A stretch of DNA of 64,000 nucleotides, taken from assembly GCF_036785885.1 (NCBI RefSeq), contig NC_092316.1, positions 51,779,001 to 51,843,000 on the forward strand, given 5' to 3'. A model generated the notes under the pieces. It was not told where the DNA came from. It saw nothing but the letters and a program-made list of their open reading frames with translations, and searched no databases. Positions within the stretch are counted from its first letter, which is position 1; each line of letters starts with the position of its first letter. A program made the position numbers and the translations under genes. This document shows, piece by piece, positions 10,601 through 20,592 of this stretch. This stretch comes from Coffea arabica. Lineage: Eukaryota > Streptophyta > Magnoliopsida > Gentianales > Rubiaceae.

Positions 10601-12637
10601 ATAAATTAAATTGAAATTGTACCTATTAATAGTTTTGGGGCAAAGAGCCAATTATTGATAGTTCAACAGGGGCAGCATGCAATTAACTAAAAATTCATAC
10701 TGCTCTGCTTTTATTGTTTGGTTCAGAAGAGGAAACTCTTGAGCTGGTATGGAAAATTGACAATTTTCCAGAATCACGAAGAAATACCATCTTTTCTCCT
10801 GTCCCTGTCGATAGAACTAATATTTAATTTCATCAGTTGCTCCAAAAGGATAATAGTAAATAGCTGCAAAGTCTAATGGAGAATTAATTATTTCAAGACG
10901 GACCTGCCTAACACCTATCCTATTTTCGATAAATGAGCACAATGGACCTCAAACTTTTAGCAAATTATAATTTGTCATTCTTATATATCTTTTTCCTTTT
11001 TCTTTTTTGGTTGAACTTGTGCTCAAGTTTACTAGTTTTGTCCACCAACAGTAAAAAGCACTGATTCAAATCTCTTTTGATACATGATCAAATCCGAGCA
11101 AATCACTCTAAAAGGCCCTTAATGTCTTTCACAAACATGCCAGGTAGTTCTCAAAGTAATCACTAAATACTGCAGTTTCCAAGTTTCCTTGGGCAGATAA
11201 AATTGAATTGAAATTGTGAATTTAATAATGATTGCCCACAATTGTTTAGTCCATTGCTTCACAAATTCTTTTGGAAAATTTCATAAAATTTTGTTTAATG
11301 CCTGATAATCTTAGGCCATGTTTGATAATTCAATCCAATACTTAAATTTAATGGATTTATATCTTAATATGTTCAAGCGCGTTTGATAACCAAAAATTGA
11401 ATATCTGAATTAATTAAGTGACATTGAAGTTCTTAAGCAAAACTTGCTCTCAAAAATTAGTGATATGGTATTCAGTTATCACTGAATATGATATACACTC
11501 AAATATATTTGATTTAATATTTAACAATTCAATAGTTTAATGAATTTATATTTCAAATTTCAAATTTCAGATTTCAATTTTCAAACTTCAGTTTTTATCA
11601 AACTTTAATACATTTCGAGGTGAAAGATCAGTTTACAGAACAACTATGCATTTACTTTACAGACGAACCAATATCTTGGCTTAATCAGTGGATAAATGCT
11701 TTGCATTAACAAGCAAGATGGTTTTGCATTCAGATTTCTCAACAAAGCTGCAATCATAACATCTGAAGATCAAATAAACCCAGATGGATCAGCTGCAAAT
11801 CCATGGAGACTTTGCGATATTCAACAAGTTGAGGAAGTGAAATGCTTGTTAAGAGTGATCCCAGTTTGGATTGCAGGCATCATCTACTTTGTTTCTGTGG
11901 TCCAACAGCAAAACTACGCTGTATTTCAGGCCCTTCAAGCAGACAGGCGGTTTGGCAAAAGCAAGTTCAAGATCCCTGCAGCTTCTTACATCGTATTCGC
12001 GATGTTAAGCCTTACAATCTGGATACCAATTTGGGATAGAATCGTAGTTCCATGGCTGAGGAAACGCACAGGACATGAAGGTGGCCTCACAATCCTGCAA
12101 AGAATGGGAATTGGCATGGCATTGTCCATTTTAACCATGGTTGTATCAGGCTTGGTTGAAAATAAGCGACGAGCGACTGCCCTTACTAAGCCAACACTAG
12201 GGATTGAACCACGAAAAGGTGCCATTTCTTCAATGTCAGGTTTTTGGCTAACTCCACAATTGGTTTTTTCAGGGCTGACTGAGGCATTTACGATTGTTGG
12301 CGAAAATGAATTTTTCTACCAGCAATGCCCTGAAAACATGAGGAGTATTGCCATGGCATTTGTATTTGTTGGGATTGCAGGATCGAGTTATTTAAGTAGT
12401 TTATTATCATCAATAGTCCAAAGCATAACAAGTAGAAGCAATGGAGAAAGCTGGTTAGCAGAAGATCTCAATATGGGAAAGTTGGATTACTTCTATTACT
12501 TTATAGCTGTGCTGGAGCTCCTGAATTTGATCTACTTTCTGGTCTGCGCCAAGTATTACAAATACAAAGAAACAGACACCACCCCTGAGGTGGCCATGGA
12601 GAAAGTAGTGCAATCTGAAGAAAAGGCTGTTGTTTGA
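7626..12637 (+). CDS. NPF-B: NRT1/PTR family (NPF2-like) proton-coupled transporter, four exons
   Basis: Exons 7626-7701, 7803-8020, 8174-8730 and 11734-12637 join in frame to 584 residues, a normal NPF length, with GT-AG introns. Start ATG 7626 precedes [20 protein letters not shown]28-T-F-E31-K32 is the family's ExxE[K/R] proton-coupling motif in helix 1. Other signatures are [45 protein letters not shown], and [15 protein letters not shown] near the C-terminus. Twelve membrane helices are expected around a central charged loop. Sequence places it near NPF2.8-2.14 (nitrate, glucosinolate or hormone carriers of the plasma membrane). The substrate is not decidable. Intron 3 is 3003 bp and hosts a 1.5-kb foldback element, whereas in NPF-C the same intron is 539 bp. 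Tandem paralogue of the genes at 1-257 and 20593-23338. Confidence 0.93.
9021..10566. mobile_element. Giant foldback MULE-like element inside NPF-B intron 3
   Basis: The body is 9030-10557 (1528 bp), flanked by a perfect 9-bp repeat, aataaacaa (9021-9029 and 10558-10566). The ends are GGGATAATTGCAGAAACCTC and its complement. Nearly the whole element is an inverted repeat: left arm 9030-9907, a 41-base loop 9908-9948, right arm 9949-10557. Arms differ mainly in the copy number of aattaactaattaacta-type repeats at 9230-9760 and 10085-10330. Unique words such as tatgcagtacgcat pair between the arms. It has no coding capacity and would fold into a very long hairpin in the NPF-B pre-mRNA. Confidence 0.9.
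10567..11312. other. Remainder of NPF-B intron 3, left of a MITE
   Basis: AT-rich intronic sequence with no gene or clear element seen. Confidence 0.5.
11313..11606 (+). repeat. MITE-like repeat (AGGCCATGTTTGATAA family), copy in NPF-B intron 3
   Basis: It begins AGGCCATGTTTGATAATTCA and ends near TTTTTATCAAAC, which is the partial complement. Shared words (taatggatttatatcttaat, cgtttgataac, cactcaaatatattt) recur in inverted orientation at about 46668-46872. A target duplication could not be fixed. Confidence 0.55.
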
Positions 12638-12643
12638 GAAATT

Positions 12644-12728
12644 AAAGAACTTGAGCAGTTTCGGTTATAAATAAATTAAGGGATGGCATCCCTTTTTTTT
12701 AAAAAAAAAAAAAAAAGAACTTGAGCAG
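12644..12728. mobile_element. 55-bp poly(A)-ended retroposed insert in the NPF-B 3' region
   Basis: The 15-bp word aaagaacttgagcag occurs at 12644-12658 and again at 12714-12728. Between them lies a 55-bp segment ending in a run of T then a long run of A. A long direct duplication with a poly(A) end is the mark of reverse-transcription-mediated insertion. It begins 7 bp after the NPF-B stop codon, so it probably lies in the 3' UTR. The source RNA is not recognised. Confidence 0.65.
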
Positions 12729-15700
12729 ACAGATGATAAAGTATTTGCACCTCCAACCTGGATCAGTAATGGGGAAATGGGAAAGGAATTTGCCATTTGC
12801 CACAACATTTTTTTAGTACTGGTCTTTCTGGAATGCAATTTTTAGGCAACTAGTCGGAGCCATTTTTTCTGTGCTCAAATGTCATTTGAGCTGTGTTTTA
12901 CTTTCAACAGCCTGAAATAAAGAAGAATGAGTTGCAGTAATTCATTATTCCAATAAGCCTTGTTAAATACCCGCTTCGATTGGCCCTTCCATGTCTCTAT
13001 ACTTGAGAAGCAATATCTGTGAAATCTGTATTACAGGGCGAATAAGGTAAGGCTTGCTCGCATGTAAAGTTGATTGAATGATTTTCTCTACTGCAAAAAT
13101 GTTCTTTGAGTTTTGGTTCGATAAATTCTGTTAAAAGATTGTGAAGGGGATGGTGGAATGGTTTTTCTGCTAAAAAAGTCCTTTCAGTTTTTTTCCCCTT
13201 TATGGATTATCTATGAAATGAATTTTCTTGTAGATTAAATGTCTTGGTGTAGTCATTAAGTATCTAAATATGCTTCAGCTTGAGCTTGACAACAATCAAA
13301 AGCTCTCCAATTCAGCTCAAAAAAAATTAAACTCTATCTACTTCAATTCGAAAGTTTTAGCTATACTTCCACGTGCAATTGTACTCACTTTTGTATTTAA
13401 TGTTGTGGTAAATGCACACAAAAAAAAAATCATATTTCATACAAAGTGGATACAAATGCCAATTTGTGATAACATCCTAAAATTAATACAGATCTTTTGT
13501 TCCACTTCTTATTTCCACTCTCTACTCCACTTTTTGTTATATTGCTATTTTCCTTCTACAAACATCATTTTTTTGTCTTATTATCAAATAACTACTAACA
13601 CAGTAAAAAATAAATATAACCATCTCAACAAAGTAATATATAATAGAAAATCAAAAAATATAGCAGAAAATTCATTTTAAAAAACCTCATTTTTTGTGTA
13701 TTTTTATTTTTTGAGTTTGTCAAATTTGTGTATTATTCAGTAATAATTATTGGATTTTAAGGAAACAAAAAAATTAAAATATGATGTTTATGAAGGAGCA
13801 ATAGTAATATAATAAAAAGTGAGATAGATAGTAGAACAAGGAGAGGGACAAAAAATCCATTGCGGCCTAAAATTGTGCAATCTTCACAAAGTGAGCCAAA
13901 GCTCCCATCAAGTGAATAAGCTGAAGCTAAAGCTCAACTTACTAAAGCTTGATCCCAAATGAAATTCTCCTAACTTGGTTAGTACCGTACATGATACAGA
14001 TTAAAAATGAATGCACTGGATTTGTACAAACAGGCATAAATGTGCATATCACGGAAGTTCATACTTCATTGAATGTATCTGCAAGTCGACTTCAAAATCC
14101 GCACTAAAATTAGGACCACCATTCACACTCACCTGAGTTGGTGCATTCATAATGCTTGGCCACCAAATTGATGCAAAAATATAAATAAATAAATAAAGGC
14201 TTAGAGGCATCCACACACTAGTATACTTTGTGTATTGTCACAATTATACTGGATTAAGTTATACAAATGTTATCGTTATCGAAAAAATAATATGAAGTCG
14301 GAACAATGGGATTCAAGTATCATCTACGTCCATATTCTAGTGAAAATTTTAATTTGGCCCTCTAAACTATGCTATTGTAACAAGCAAGTCCTTTGTTTGT
14401 AAATTAACTATCACACCCTAATTGACAAATTTAATTTCAATTTGCTCCCTTCCACTAACTTGGTTTATACACCACACTAGTAAGCAAATTAAAACCTTGC
14501 ACTTGGGGATCGATGTCACCCTTGTGACTTGTAAGAAGACGAGAATTGTTATTAATAAGTGTTTAAAGGTATCGATGCCTGTTGATTAGCTTGGTATATG
14601 TGTTGTTTATTCAAACACTAATATGATATCTAGTCTACTTTAGTCTCTCGGCCACAAATTTTTAAGTAAATAAGTGTGTTTAGTGTATTTGAAAATTGAC
14701 ATTTATGAACAGAAATTAAAACTTTATCTGTGCGGACAACTCAGTTAACATATCATTTGCTGTGGATTAGGTAGAAATTATAGCATATAGTTAGCCAAAT
14801 TCACTTGGTCCGTTAGGCCTATATTGTATGAGGCTATGAGCCTTACCAAAAATTATATGATGAAACCGTGGTTTCCCTTGGAGAAATAGCAGATGGTTTG
14901 TCTTGGAGGAAGATGCATCATGGAGCCAGCTAGCTTTCCACTACTATTCATGTCATAATTTGTCGCACTCGATCTCAAAACATTTCTAGTTTCCTAAAGC
15001 ATTTTTGGAAGTGTGTTCATGTCAAATGTGGAATCAAGACTGTAATCATTTTTCAAACTTTTTTTAACCTGCTTCGCCGTTACTAATAAGCATTCGAGTT
15101 TCAACTAAACGAGTAGAGCGGAATCGAGTTTTAACTTAATTTAGGAACTTGATTAAAATTTATTAAGTTCAAGTCATAAAGTTAATACTATACACAATAT
15201 ATGTAAAAATGGGTAAAATAGGTAGTGCTCTATGATAACTATCAGCGCAGCAAATATTTGCACTCAAGTTCAAATTGAATGTTTGGTTAAGCTGCTCGAA
15301 GTTGACTCGCTATCAAATGATGTCTAACTATTCATCAGACCAACTTTGTGAGTTGGCATGATTCTTTCACAAACCTAATCAAAAACTTGATGTCTTTCAA
15401 GGAGGGATGCATCTTTCGTACCCGAAACACAAACGATTATCAGTTACAACCGGTTGGAATAATATAATGCTTTTTGAATACGTTGTAACTCTACGTGAAC
15501 TATTTTGTAAAACTTCATAATAGATACATAATTAATAATAAATACATAATTATTATACATAGAACCCCATGAATAATAATAAAATGTTACACTTTTTTTG
15601 TAAATATAAACAAATAGTTAAAATGTAGTTATAACTTCTTTAAAAAATATTACACTGTTTTGGACGATTATCACTAATAGGCAGCGGTCCATGCCCCTGT

Positions 15701-15854
15701 CTGTCTCCTTCTTGAGCATGACTAGCATTTATAGAACCCCCAAAAAAATCTCAAGACCACAAATGTCCCAACAAAAGAACATCCAATCCGACACGAAACC
15801 CTTCTCGTTGCCCTTCGTCATTTTTGGATTGGTCTAATTGGGCTATCTATATCG
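12729..15854. other. Intergenic between NPF-B and Pack-MULE 2, no gene recognised
   Basis: AT-rich sequence. The open frame at 13270-13680 is a low-complexity AT-rich stretch and is not accepted as a gene. Degenerate transposon-like text (cgagtttcaactaaacgag) lies near 15090-15180. Confidence 0.5.
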
Positions 15855-17043
15855 CATATAGAAGGGCAAATTATTCAATTGGCCCTTTAACTCTTTGTCT
15901 AGGTAAAATTAAGCCCCTCATCTATTTTTTGCTGACTTTAAGCCCTTGAACTTGTAAAATGAGAAATCCGTGGCCCTTTTAGCCAGTTTCTCCGGTTTTG
16001 CAACCGGAGGACCAATTCACACGAATGCCAGTGTGCTTCTTTCAAGGGCATTTTTGTCCTCATATTCTAAGTAAAAAGGGTACACATAGTCCACCTTCTC
16101 TCCACTGGCTTAGAAATCAACGGGGAATACAGTGGCCAAAATTTTCCCAAATGCCCGCCTAGACTCGTAAACGGACTTCCCAAAAACTACTGAATTGGGT
16201 AAAGAAAAATAAATATTCTCAAAGATGCAAGACTTAGGCTCCAGATGAGACATCAGACAAAGAGATCCAACCCCGTTTTTATCCACAACCAATACCTCAC
16301 CAGGCATTAAAGACATCAGAAACCAAACCAATATCCTCAAAGATGCAAGCTTGGACTTGTTAAAGACATCAGAAACCAAACCAACTCCAGTAATCGATTT
16401 GAGGATGTTGTCATGGACGGAGACGATGCCGGTGCCTTCTTGGCCGCGGTGCTGGACCGTGTGGAAGGCTAAATAGCACAGGCGAGAAGCTTCGGGGTCA
16501 CCATAGATGCCCATCACGCCTCACTCCTCTCTGGGTTTGTCGTCATAATCGTCGGAGACGACGTCGGAGATATGATTCTTGGAAGCGGCCGAGACACCGG
16601 TCCAGTGGACTTTGCGGGTGTGGGTGACGGGGTGGCAGGGTTTTTGAAAAGGAAGAGCAGAAGGGTTTGTCATGAGGAGGGGTTGTAAGCGGAAAGAGCT
16701 TCTGGGAGGCCGCAGCTGCTGCGGTGGCGGCAGAGACGGCCATGGGATTGCGTGGGGGTTGCGCAGGGAAGAGTAAGGGAGGTGAGGGAAATCAAATAGA
16801 AAGGTGGACTATGTGTGCCCTTTTTACTTAGAATATGAGGACAAAAATGCCCTTGAAAGAAGCACACTGGCGTTCGTGTGAATTGGTCCTCCAGTTGCAA
16901 AACCGGAGAAACTGGCTGAAAGGGCCACGGGTTCCCCATTTTACAAGTTCGAGGGCTTAAAGTCAGCAAAAAATAGATGAGAGGCTTAATTTTACCTAGA
17001 CAAAGAGTTAAAGGACCAATTGGATAATTTGCCCCATATAGAA
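15855..17043. mobile_element. Pack-MULE 2: element carrying an amidophosphoribosyltransferase fragment
   Basis: The body is 15864-17034 (1171 bp). Terminal inverted repeats are 234 bp (15864-16097 and 16801-17034), begin GGGCAAATTATTCAATTGGC, and are roughly 95% alike by eye. They are flanked by a perfect 9-bp target duplication, catatagaa, at 15855-15863 and 17035-17043. The 703-bp interior is almost wholly captured host coding sequence on the minus strand. No transposase is present. The TIRs are of the same family as Pack-MULE 3 at 41204-42534. The perfect duplication and similar TIRs suggest a fairly recent insertion. Confidence 0.93.
16110..16743 (-). pseudogene. Captured, rearranged fragment of plastid amidophosphoribosyltransferase (purine synthesis step 1)
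   Basis: Read on the minus strand, this starts with a transit-peptide-like segment (MAVSAATAAAAASQKLFPLT), then in a shifted frame SDVVSDDYDDKPREE, a TGA stop, GVMGIYGDPEASRLCYLAFH and QHRGQEGTGIVSVHDN. It then jumps to a distal part (EVLVVDKNGVGSLCLMSH, PKSCIFENIYFSLPNSVVFG). Plant ATase converts PRPP and glutamine to phosphoribosylamine in plastids. In the normal protein the residue at the stop position is the cysteine of E-C-G-V, the glutaminase nucleophile after propeptide removal. A frameshift lies in the transit region, a large central block is missing, and a 23-bp exact repeat spaced 53 bp apart (16308 and 16361) marks the junction. It cannot encode an enzyme. Confidence 0.88.
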
Positions 17044-19015
17044 TGCTGTTTATTTATTCTTTTGCACAAGACCACAAATTCTTTTTTTTTTCTTTTTTTT
17101 TTTCTTGTTGGGGTAAGGTAAGAGTCTAAGGCCAACCCACTTTATTCTCCAGTAAATTCATTACCCTTGTCTCCAGTTATAGACGCAGAATTCAGGTTTT
17201 AACCCCTTTGCCTTGTATTAGTAGGCGGATTAGTTAAGTCTCCCGTTCGAATTGAACAAAATTATTTCATTTAAAATGTCAAGATTTAAGAATTCAGACA
17301 AGATAGAACCAACATATATTAGCAAATAGCATGCAACAATTTATGTTAAAACACTAAGATGATTACTTTCATTGCGTGAAAATGGCAATCTGGACGCATT
17401 CATGAATCATTCGGAAGTTATTTTCAGATTTTAATAGCTGTGTGAAAATGGCAACTGGGCACGAGTGATCAGTAGTCATAAGGGCACAGCTGTGAAAGGG
17501 ATATCTGAGATGGTGAAATTGCTAAAACACTAAGATGCTTACTTCCATTGTATTACTTGCTATCACGAGATATGGAGATTTTGTTGTTTTGCAGGGAAAA
17601 GTTTATCTAATGGAAACGTGAGTTCACAGAAAAATCAAGAAAAGTGCCAAACAGAAACCACAAACATAATTGCTCGCAATTTTTTGCTTGTACAACTCCT
17701 AATTGGTGACATGAGAAATAGATGACAAAGTAGGTTGAATCATCACTAGATCCAGCTCAAGTTTGAGAAGCTATGATCATGAACTGATCAACCCTTTGAA
17801 ATTCACAGACGTATGGCATAAAAGCATGTGTTGTTCTAGTGAAAAGACCCGGAATCCCTCAAACAAGCTACAACTGCAAAGAACCTCTCAACTATATAAG
17901 TTTAGCAGCTCAATTACGTACCTTTTGTGTTCCCCATGCAAAGCATACTACTAAATGATCCTTCAATTTTGAACAACGCAGAGAGGATGAGCACGGCATG
18001 CGCAAGGAGGACGTGCACAAATCTAGATATGGTCCAAATTTTAGCACCAAAAAAAAAATGATCCTTCGATTTTTTTTCTTGTGTTATTATTATTGTTATT
18101 TTTTTTTAACGTACCCTTGTTTAAGTAATTTTGATCCTTAAATTAGTCGAATCACACTTTAATCCTAGATATCTTTTTTTTTTTTTTATCATTCTTCCAT
18201 GTAAAAGGTCACACTAACATGTCATTCATCATGAACACACAACTGGAGGGGAAACAATGGACAATAAATATTTCCCTCCAATATGCAGTCAAAGTGGTAT
18301 GTCAAAACACATGAATTTCTTTTTCTTGTCTTGCGTCGACTTGGAGCTAGCTGGATGTCAAAAGTCCGATAAAATCTAGCTTAAAAAACCCCTTTTTTTT
18401 ATTTCCGGGAAGAGATGGGTGGGACTCGAAAAACGAGGAGGGTATGGGAGGATTTGAGTCCAGAATCATTTAATTCCTAAAGTCTCAATTTAGTCAAACT
18501 TAAAAAATTTGTTTTGCTAGAGATGGCAATGGGTAAGATAAAATTTGATATTTGTGAGTATTCAATCCGATGGTTAATTCGGGTTACATGCTCGATGAGT
18601 TATCCATTAGAATTTTATCTCATGAGTAGCTACCGATGAGTAACTCAAACCTAACACAAATGAAGTTAATTATAATTAAAAATAGAAGAATGTTGATTTA
18701 ACCCTTCACTAAATGTTGTGTTTTGCGACTAACGAAACATGTTCGTAAGCATGTTTTCATCATTAGATAATGACATTTAGATCATTCCATTTGTCTCAGT
18801 TTGTTTGGACTAGGAAAAGTAGTAATATTAGAGTGGCACGTGAGTTAGCTAAACGGGCAAAATATGCTTTAGATTTTGCAATTTGGTGGTCTAATTTTCC
18901 AGACAATGTATCTCATGTCATCGTGACGGAATAATTACCTTAATATAACTATTGTTTTTTCTATCAAAAATTAAAGAAAAAGCATAAGTGCAAGAACAAG
19001 AGTAAAATGCACATC
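17044..19015. other. Intergenic, no gene recognised
   Basis: AT-rich sequence with poly-T runs near 17080 and 18170, and a degenerate transposon-like stretch at about 18515-18680. No coding exon or RNA gene was seen. Confidence 0.5.
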
Positions 19016-19687
19016 ATCATGACCAATGTTGTTAGACTCGGACTAGACAGTGATTCAGCTAAACTATTGGATTAGGGGTCAACTGGTCGGATCAGTCGGG
19101 CTAATTCTCAAAAACTCGCTGACATCAGTATAATGTCATAGTTATTTTATATTTTTATAAGTTTCAAAAATATAGAAATTTGGTTATATTCGGCCAATCA
19201 TACAAAATGTTCCAAAAATATTAGACTAACAATCAAATATACACCTAATAATTATATATAAAAATATAAATTCATGGCTAAAATATGTCCGTTCTCCAAA
19301 ACTACTTGAAAAACATAATTTAAACAAATTAATGCAAGTTGGAATCACAGATGCTAAATTGATAAAATGATAGGGTAAAAAATATCTTGATTTAGAGATC
19401 ATTCAGGGAAGGAATAAGTGGGTGGCGTTTTCTTATTCCTATTAATAAATGAAAGTGTTACAATTTAGGTAATTCAAATTATATTTGAGAAAAACAAGAA
19501 AGAAAAGTTTGAGGACCTGGTCAATCAATTGAAACTAATGACTAGTTTAGCCGGTTTTTGACGGTTTTGATTGATTGTTTACCAAAGCAATTTTATGCTA
19601 CAAACCAACTCAAAAAAAAAAGGCTGATCACGATCGGACTGGTCGAACCAACCAGTCCAATCCGAGTCTAACAACACTGATTATGAC
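19016..19687. mobile_element. hAT-type MITE (656 bp)
   Basis: The body is 19024-19679. The left end is CAATGTTGTTAGACTCGGAC and the right end is the near-complement of CAGTGTTGTTAGACTCGGAT, with subterminal ggtcgaaccaaccagtcc-like words. The flanks atcatgac (19016-19023) and attatgac (19680-19687) are an 8-bp duplication with one change. Eight-base duplications and CA-G-type ends fit hAT elements. No transposase frame is present. Confidence 0.8.
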
Positions 19688-20592
19688 TGACTTTTGTTTT
19701 TAGTTTACCAAAATCAATATCATAATTATAGGCTTAGGAAAATATTAAAGAGAGAGAGGGAGAGAGAGATAAAAGTATGACAACATAAAAACCAATTTCA
19801 CGTAAGACACGGACACTACACGGTCAAGAACATGCATTAATGGTTGCGAAGTAGGATGGAAATTAGACTTCTCCACGTCAAGATCAAAGTCAAGTGATTT
19901 TACTACAAACTTGTATGAGTGGTCATTTGGAAAATATTAGGGACCCCGTGTAAAATCAGCATACCTTCTTAGACTAAAGACCGGTTGTGAAGTGTGAACC
20001 AATGGGCAGCACCATAGACCTTTCTCAAAGAAACCGCAATTATTAACCACAATCGACAACCAACAGCCCACATGCCTATTGGCCACCACTGGTTTTAAGG
20101 TTTGGTAAAGTGGGAAGTTAAGGTTCAAATCCTGTTTTCTATCACTTGCCATTATATGTCCGTTTGATCACTTGTCATTATATGTTCGTTTGATTCGATA
20201 ATGATTCAATTTCGTTAATTTCTTAATAACTCAATAGAATATGTTAAAGTAAGAATAAGATAGATGAGTGATTATTAAAAAAAAAAAAAAGAAATTAAGA
20301 ATCCAAAATTATTACCGACTGAAATTGTGGTCCAGCAGGATCAGAATTTAGCTAGTGTGAACAAATACCAGCTAGTTGCAGAAAAAAGGTGGACTAAAAT
20401 AGTGAAATAAAGAAGCATGTGTCAGTATGGGATTGGCAGAAAAGATGCAAAGTTTGAAATGCAGTGAGTTGGTGGCACACACTTTTAGTTGGGTCATCTG
20501 CAGTTAATGCATGTGACTGGTACTCTCTGAATTCTGTCATCATTTCCCCACTCATCAAGGCATAAAAACATGTAAGCAAACACATTAGTTGA
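19688..20592. other. Upstream region of NPF-C with a SINE-like relic
   Basis: A GA microsatellite lies at about 19750-19770. The stretch at about 20080-20150 (ccaccactggttttaaggtt ... ggttcaaatcc) resembles the SINE at 36464-36674 and includes a tRNA-type B box, but its ends are lost. A 26-bp tandem repeat (atcacttgccattatatgtc / atcacttgtcattatatgtt) follows near 20143-20194. No gene is seen. Confidence 0.45.

Noticed and set aside
13270..13680. 136-codon open frame
   Set aside because: AT-rich low-complexity peptide (Asn/Ile/Lys/Phe), no family, no splice context.
16670..16969. 99-codon minus-strand frame across the right TIR of Pack-MULE 2
   Set aside because: It spans the TIR and part of the transit-peptide region in the wrong frame, so it is not a gene.
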